NCBI GenBank assembly: GCA_021806565.1
Contig: JAJZXK010000008.1
Coordinates: 21,377 to 56,198, forward strand
Direction: 5' to 3'
Source of the DNA: Bacillota bacterium
Lineage (GTDB): Bacteria; Bacillota; Sulfobacillia; RBS10-35; JAJYVN01
DNA: 34,822 nt
The notes under the pieces are model-generated. The model was given only the letters and a program-made list of their open reading frames with translations, ran no database searches and had not been told where the DNA came from. Below are positions 30,804-34,822 of this stretch, in pieces. Positions within the stretch are counted from its first letter, which is position 1, and each line of letters begins with the position of its first letter. The translations under genes were made by a program, and so were the position numbers.

Positions 30804-31289
30804 GTGATCAGACCCTGGCTCACCGAGTTGCTGCCCGCAGTCCGGGACGTGCGACCGTTCAGCACAGAGTTGGGAGAAGTGATGTTCGGCGTTGAAGAGG
30901 TGACGGGCGCCCATGTTTCGGCGCGCTCGCTCTCAGACGGCACTTTGCGCTTTGTGGCCTTGGCCACGGCCCTCCTGTCTCCCACGCGGGCGGAACTGCT
31001 TCTTATAGATGAGGTCGAGAACGGCCTCCATCCGTCGCGGCTACGACTGGTGGTCGAGATGCCCTTGGCGGCGGCCGAGGCGCATGGGCAAGTGATCGTG
31101 ACCACACATTCGCCCGCAATGCTGGCGTACTGGCCACAGGATCGTCATGAAGACATTCTCGTGGTGAGTCGAGATGAAGACGACAGGGGTACCACGGTGG
31201 TGGCGTTGCCGGAGGTGCCTGGGTACGTGCAGGCGATCTCCACGCAGTCTTTGGGTGAGTTGCAACTGGAAGGCTGGATGGCTCCGTGA
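30804..31289 (+). pseudogene. ATPase C-terminal fragment (AAA_21/RecF-like)
   Basis: An open frame of 161 codons matching only the second half of an SMC/RecF-like AAA_21 ATPase: the signature SDGTLR (44-49), Walker B LLLIDEVENGLHP (65-77), and the switch His in VIVTTHSPAML (97-107). The P-loop domain is missing, and an in-frame stop at 30783-30785 closes the frame just upstream. Such ATPases pair with TOPRIM or DUF4276/DUF4435 nucleases in phage-defence modules (OLD, PARIS and related). Here the stop overlaps the start of the next gene (GTGA), preserving the two-gene pattern. I read it as a truncated gene, though a stand-alone fragment cannot be excluded. Confidence 0.65.
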
Positions 31290-31863
31290 GCTTTCGCGCG
31301 ATGATCATACTGGAGGATCCTCGGTATGATCGATACATCGTCGAGCCTGTGGTCGGTGCGGTGATTCAGGGGCTCGTGCGAAACGCGCAAGATAGAGTGG
31401 TCTTGGATCCCTGAATCCAAGGCGTGGACGACGCGATCCGGAAGACTCCTGATATTGTTGCCCGGTATCCCCAATACGATGTATTCATCCTGGTGGTGGA
31501 TCGAGACGGCAGTGACACGAGGGGCCAACGCTTGGAGGCCCTCAAGGCACGACTTGCGTCATCGCATCCGCCTCTTGTCTATTGTCTCGCGGAGCAAGAG
31601 ATGGAAAAACGTGGCTGCTGGCAGTGCAGTGGACCGCCTGCCGGACCGCATTTCCGAAGTGGCGTTGGGCGGAGGTCCGTGCCGCCGCTGACGTCAAGGA
31701 GCAGTATCTTGATCCCTTTTTTTCTTTGCACCGTGATCTCCGGCTACGGAGCAGGGCCGGGCTGCATTGATTGATGGAACGGCTTTCGCTTGACGCTCTC
31801 TTGACCAAGTGTTCCGAGCTTCAGGAACTCCGTCGGCAACTGACCGAGGCCTTGCGGACGTGA
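31286..31863 (+). pseudogene. Broken TOPRIM-like partner of the ATPase
   Basis: The frame starts at GTG 31286, overlapping the ATPase stop, and reads FRAMIILEDPRYDRYIVEPVV. It hits TGA at 31412, continues in frame as IQGVDDAIRKTPDIVARYPQYDVFILVVDRDGSDTRG, shifts at a run of five A (31605-31609), goes on as KTWLLAVQW and ADVKEQYLDPFF, and meets a second TGA at 31768 before LMERLSLDALLTKCSELQELRRQL to 31863. The early ILED and late LVVDRDGSD match the Glu and DxD of TOPRIM-like nucleases that act with AAA_21 ATPases (DUF4276/RloB type, from memory). Two stops and one shift mean that no full protein is made. Confidence 0.65.
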
Positions 31864-31987
31864 TCGGGCCGTGGTGTCTTGATGGAACTGCATCTCGCCA
31901 GGGATCCAATGGTGCTATCCACCACGTCTGCGTTCGCGCCACAAACCGGGCCGGTGGGGTGTGACCCCGGACATCAGGGGAATTGGT

Positions 31988-32971
31988 TTACGCCCCGGGC
32001 GGCGCTCCCCAGGTGGTCAGCAGCCAGGAACGGGCAGCCGGGGCGTCCACATCGAGGCAGCATTGGATGGTGCGCCGTCCGGCGAGCAGATCTGGGCGCG
32101 CCAGCACGCGGCGATCGGCGACCAGCATGCCGCGCGTCAGCGCGCCGGCCGTCTCGACCGCCGCGGGCAGTTGGGCCGCGCGTACCAGGGACGGGTTCAG
32201 GGCCACCGCGACGGCCAGGGGATCGTGCATCGGGGCGCGGCCGTCGCCGTCCTGGCGGCGGTAGGCTGCGGCGTAGGCGCGCAGGGCCGTGGCGCAAAAG
32301 AGGGGGACGGCGCGGCCGGGGCCGGTCGGCGTGGCTTCGAGGGCGGCCGCCTCGGTTTCACCCAGCCGGACCTGCAGGGTCACGTCGAGACCGACTTGAA
32401 CGATGGGCCATGGAGCGGCAAGCACGGCGGCGGCCGCCTCGGGGTCGGCCGAGAGGTTGAACTCGGATGCCGGTCCCACGTTTCCGGGTACGCCCACGGC
32501 CCCACCCATGACGACCAGCTGGCGGGCCAGCCCTGGTACGTCGGGTGCGATCGCCTGCGCCAGGGCGAGGTTGGTCAAGGGCCCTGTGGCCACCACGCTC
32601 AGCCGGCCGGGGTGTGCCCGCAGGGCCTTCACCAGCGCGACGGCCGCCGGCTCCGGCCGCGGCCGGCCGCGCGCCGCGGGAAGCTGCCCCGCCAGGCCGC
32701 CGAGGCCGTCGATACCGTGCACCTCGCGCGCATGGGGGATGCCGGCGACCAGCGGGGCGGCCGCCCCGGGATGCACCGGGATGCGACCCGCCCCGGCCAA
32801 CTCCAGGATGCGCAGGGTGTTTTCGGTTGCCGCGTCCAGGGCACAGTTACCGGCCACCGTGGAGACGCCGCGCAGTTCGGCGTCCGAACAGCGGCAGGCG
32901 AACAGCAGGGCGAGCGCGTCGTCCAAACCGGTATCGCAGTCCAGCCAGAGGGCATGTCCACGCGGGGGCAA
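31988..32971 (-). CDS. Inosine-uridine-type nucleoside hydrolase
   Basis: A 327-residue enzyme of the IUNH family, which cleaves the N-glycosidic bond of ribonucleosides to give base and ribose. The calcium and ribose site is L-D11-C-D13-T-G-L-D17-D18 at the N-terminus. HDPLAVAVAL near residue 248 is the second site (the family has H-D-P in this place). GVSTVAGN, VVATGPLTNLA and VVMGGAVGVPGNV are further family landmarks. TTG 32971 lies 8 nt after GGAGG. GTG 32980 would sit on top of the ribosome site. There is no signal peptide, so it probably acts in the cytoplasm in purine or pyrimidine salvage. It stands alone on this strand, facing the broken ATPase/TOPRIM pair. Confidence 0.9.
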   Translation of the reverse strand: MPPRGHALWLDCDTGLDDALALLFACRCSDAELRGVSTVAGNCALDAATENTLRILELAGAGRIPVHPGAAAPLVAGIPHAREVHGIDGLGGLAGQLPAARGRPRPEPAAVALVKALRAHPGRLSVVATGPLTNLALAQAIAPDVPGLARQLVVMGGAVGVPGNVGPASEFNLSADPEAAAAVLAAPWPIVQVGLDVTLQVRLGETEAAALEATPTGPGRAVPLFCATALRAYAAAYRRQDGDGRAPMHDPLAVAVALNPSLVRAAQLPAAVETAGALTRGMLVADRRVLARPDLLAGRRTIQCCLDVDAPAARSWLLTTWGAPPGA

Positions 32972-33075
32972 GCACGCCACCTCCGCCGCGGGGTTCTCCC
33001 GCCGGCGGACGCGTTCCTGGCGGCACGACCCGTGTTTGCCGGTGATCGACCGGACCGCGGCGGGCCGGCCTTTGG

Positions 33076-33081
33076 TATGAT
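33076..33081 (+). promoter_or_regulatory. Candidate -10 box of the beta-propeller gene
   Basis: TATGAT at 33076-33081 lies in an otherwise very GC-rich stretch. No good -35 box stands at 16-18 bp. Transcription would start near 33088, upstream of the possible start codons at 33104, 33131 and 33221. Confidence 0.35.
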
Positions 33082-33220
33082 CGGGCCCGCGCGCGTGGTC
33101 TGAATGGCCGCGGGCGGCAGGCCCGGATGGATGCCGGAGTTGCGCTGTTCACCGAACAGGGAGGGATGGGCGTGGCGCCCCTTCCGGCGACGACCGGAAC
33201 CGGTGTCACGCTGGCACTGC

Positions 33221-34498
33221 ATGCCGCGCCTGCCGCATCGCCGCCGACGTCTGCGCCCGCGAGGCTTTGTCGCAATGGCCGTGGTGGCGGCCGTCGTCGG
33301 TGTGACGGCCGCGCTGATGCACCGCGGCTCCGGGGCTCCCGCGGCCACGGCACCCGGGACCGGTCCGTCCGCCGGGCACAGGGTATCGCAGGCGGCGGCC
33401 GTCGCCGTTCCGTCGCGGGCGGGGATGCCCGCCGTGCAGTTCAGCCCCAAACACCTGCCGCCGGCGTGGCCGGGCCCGCTGCCCTACCCGGTGTTGATCG
33501 CGGACCGCGGCAATAACCGCATGCTCGAGGTGACGCCGAACAAGCAGCTGTTGTGGCAGTACCCACCAAAGGGCGGTCTCCCGGCGGGGACGCATTTCGG
33601 TTCGGACGACGACGCCTTCTTCACCCCGAGCGGTACGCAGATCATCACCAACGAGGAACACGACGGGACGATCACCGTCATCGACTACTACACCGGCAGG
33701 CAGGTGTGGTCGTTCGGCCACTTCGGCGTCGATGCCTACGGCCAGCACACGCTCAACTATCCCGACGACGCCTACCGCCTCCCCAACGGCAATACGATCG
33801 TCGCGGACATCCGCAACTGCCGCGAGCTGTTCATCAGTCCGGCGGGCCACGTCTTGGCGCAGTGGGGCAAGCGCCAGCCCGGCTGGTGCGTCTCCCACCC
33901 GCGCCAGGGGCTGTTCGGATCGCCCAACGGCGACACCCCGCTGCCCAACGGCGACATCCTCATGTCGCTGATCGACGGCAACCGCATCGTGCTGATGTCG
34001 CCGCAGGGCAAGGTGATCTGGAACGTGGCGGCGCCGGATATCGGCGCGCACGGCGGCTACGTGTCCGACGCCCAGATGCTTTCAGACGGCAACGTCCTGG
34101 TCGCCGACTACAACGGCATGACCGAGGGCGGGCACGCCAACAAGCCCCAGCCCGGAGGGCGGCCGGGCAAGGTGATCATCTTCAACCCCCGTACGCGCAA
34201 GGTCGTCTGGATGTATGACGCACAGCACGGCAGCGCCCGCCTCAACCACCCGTCGCTGGCCGAACAGTTGCCGAACGGCAACATCATGCTCAACGACGAC
34301 TACAACGACCGCGTGATCGTCATCGACTACAGGACCAAGAAGATCGTGTGGCAGTATGGGCACACGGGCCAGGCATCGTCCGCCTCCGGCTACCTCAGTT
34401 CACCGGACGGGTTCGCGGTCGATTACTTCCGCAACTGGAAGGGTTGGTTGGTCCAGAACCACACGCCGGCCCCGGGCCCGCATCTGGGAGCGGGTTGA
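33221..34498 (+). CDS. Membrane-anchored beta-propeller (PQQ/ASST-like) protein
   Basis: A 425-residue protein from ATG 33221, which gives a basic leader (PRLPHRRRRLRPR) and one helix (GFVAMAVVAAVVGVTAAL), so the propeller would lie outside the membrane. The frame is also open to ATG 33104 and 33131. That extra 39-residue leader looks unlike protein and no start has a clear ribosome site. The body is a repeated blade: ADRGNNRMLEVTPNKQLLWQY, IDYYTGRQVWSFGHFG, LPNGNTIVADIRN, LPNGDILMSLIDGNRIVLMSPQGKVIWN, LSDGNVLVADYNG, LPNGNIMLNDDYNDRVIVIDY. This is the outer-strand pattern of PQQ-type or arylsulfotransferase-type propellers, with about six blades. The PQQ ligands and the ASST His are not evident, so the activity is unknown. 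Confidence 0.75.
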   Translation: MPRLPHRRRRLRPRGFVAMAVVAAVVGVTAALMHRGSGAPAATAPGTGPSAGHRVSQAAAVAVPSRAGMPAVQFSPKHLPPAWPGPLPYPVLIADRGNNRMLEVTPNKQLLWQYPPKGGLPAGTHFGSDDDAFFTPSGTQIITNEEHDGTITVIDYYTGRQVWSFGHFGVDAYGQHTLNYPDDAYRLPNGNTIVADIRNCRELFISPAGHVLAQWGKRQPGWCVSHPRQGLFGSPNGDTPLPNGDILMSLIDGNRIVLMSPQGKVIWNVAAPDIGAHGGYVSDAQMLSDGNVLVADYNGMTEGGHANKPQPGGRPGKVIIFNPRTRKVVWMYDAQHGSARLNHPSLAEQLPNGNIMLNDDYNDRVIVIDYRTKKIVWQYGHTGQASSASGYLSSPDGFAVDYFRNWKGWLVQNHTPAPGPHLGAG

Positions 34499-34580
34499 GA
34501 CCCATCCGGCGGCCGCGGCGTTCGCGGCGCATGGGCCGGTCGGCGCTTTGTCACCCAAATCCCGGCGCGACCCGTAGATG

Positions 34581-34600
34581 CCCCCGGCTTCAGCCGTGGG
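34581..34600 (+). repeat. IS200/IS605-type terminal hairpin
   Basis: CCCCCGGCT at 34581-34589 and AGCCGTGGG at 34592-34600 form a 9-bp stem with one mismatch and a 2-nt loop. The GGCTTCAGCC core is characteristic of ends of IS200/IS605 elements, where it is recognised in single strands. It lies about 55-75 bp upstream of a tnpB start, so it probably marks the left end of that element or the right end of an adjoining one. Confidence 0.55.
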
Positions 34601-34623
34601 ACAGGGGCGCGCCTCCCTCCAGT

Positions 34624-34640
34624 GTTCGCATGCAGCGAAC
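34624..34640 (+). repeat. Perfect 6-bp hairpin before tnpB
   Basis: GTTCGC (34624-34629) and GCGAAC (34635-34640) enclose a 5-nt loop ATGCA. It lies just upstream of the presumed -10 box of tnpB and may be a subterminal end hairpin of the transposon. Confidence 0.4.
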
Positions 34641-34644
34641 GTGC

Positions 34645-34650
34645 TATACT
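34645..34650 (+). promoter_or_regulatory. Extended -10 box for tnpB
   Basis: TATACT at 34645-34650 is preceded by TGC, giving TG-N-TATACT, close to an extended -10. If transcription begins 7 nt after the box, it starts at 34657, exactly the A of an ATG. No -35 box or ribosome site is needed or seen, which suggests a leaderless tnpB mRNA. Confidence 0.5.
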
Positions 34651-34656
34651 ATGGAC

Positions 34657-34822
34657 ATGAAGCAGGTTGTGCCGGTGAAGTTGCTCGCCGATCCAGAACA
34701 AACAGTCGCGATTCTGGGTACCATGGAGGCGTTCAATGCCGCCTGCAACATCGTCGCCGAAGTTGCCTTTTCCGAACACACCGCCGACAAGATCAGGCTT
34801 CAGCCCATTGTCTACGGCCGTA
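34657..34822 (+). CDS. tnpB: TnpB, 5' part, cut by window edge
   Basis: The frame reads MKQVVPVKLLADPEQTVAIL, GTMEAFNAACNIVAEVAFSE and KIRLQPIVYGR up to the last complete codon. This is the normal N-terminus of a TnpB (OrfB) RNA-guided nuclease of IS200/IS605-type elements (KxKLLPTPEQ, FNxACNxIAExAF, LQxLVY). ATG 34651 is also in frame, but 34657 gives the family-typical MKQ start and coincides with the predicted transcript start. No tnpA is upstream, so it may be a tnpB-only (IS1341-like) element. Unlike the remnant at 25642-26141 this copy is intact as far as it can be read. Its guide RNA and right end would be outside the window. Confidence 0.85.
   Translation, partial: MKQVVPVKLLADPEQTVAILGTMEAFNAACNIVAEVAFSEHTADKIRLQPIVYGR

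Noticed and set aside
31286..31863. In-frame TGA codons as possible UGA recoding (selenocysteine or tryptophan)
   Set aside because: The same gene also has a one-base frameshift, its ATPase partner is truncated, and all other genes here use TGA as a normal stop.
1..34822. tRNA or rRNA genes
   Set aside because: No cloverleaf arms, CCA ends or conserved rRNA segments were noticed on either strand. A covariance-model scan would be decisive.

Overview
The window is GC-rich (roughly 70%) and almost entirely coding. Most starts are GTG, TTG or ATG behind strong GGAGG-type ribosome sites, and at least two look like CTG. There are two large S-layer-homology (SLH) surface proteins, a CAP+SLH protein, a full Flp/Tad pilus operon with no secretin or outer-membrane partner, and several lipoproteins or Tat substrates. 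Together these suggest a single-membrane bacterium with an S-layer, most likely a high-GC Bacillota lineage. That placement is inference, since no rRNA or universal marker gene lies in the window. No tRNA, rRNA or CRISPR array was seen.

Layout. 1-3197 (+): a secreted protein of four DUF5666 repeats, then a CAP+SLH wall protein. 3224-10624 (-): one Tad operon in the order flp, tadE, tadG, cpaB, tadZ, tadA, tadB, tadC. 10897-12842 (+): a divergent vWA/transmembrane/FHA-like protein and a DUF192 protein. 12867-16955 (-): a GH63/MGH1-like glycosidase, an orphan Tat/lipoprotein sugar-binding protein and an unknown lipoprotein. 17221-19409 (-): a processive GT2 synthase translationally coupled to a four-helix membrane protein with a catalytically dead GGDEF domain that keeps its c-di-GMP RxxD site. 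19831-24916 (-): two tandem paralogous SLH proteins, each with its own terminator. 25430-26141 (+): a collapsed IS607-type element. 26159-29787 (+): a TIM-barrel isomerase-like protein, a Gfo/Idh/MocA oxidoreductase and a MurE-family ligase. 29748-30479 (-): an unknown anchored protein. 30804-31863 (+): a decayed ATPase plus TOPRIM-like pair. 31988-32971 (-): a nucleoside hydrolase. 33221-34498 (+): a membrane-anchored beta-propeller. 34581-34822 (+): the left part of an IS200/IS605-type tnpB element cut by the window edge.

How the parts may work together. Much of the window concerns the cell surface: pilus assembly, S-layer-type proteins, a possible c-di-GMP-controlled exopolysaccharide, and sugar capture and hydrolysis. 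The most unusual functional unit is the dead-GGDEF/GT2 pair. It resembles the logic of PelD- or BcsA-type control, but the nucleotide sensor is a separate membrane protein and the synthase has no PilZ domain. The region from 25.4 to 31.9 kb is a hotspot of decay, holding an IS607 remnant and a broken defence-like ATPase/TOPRIM pair, with another transposon beginning at the right edge.
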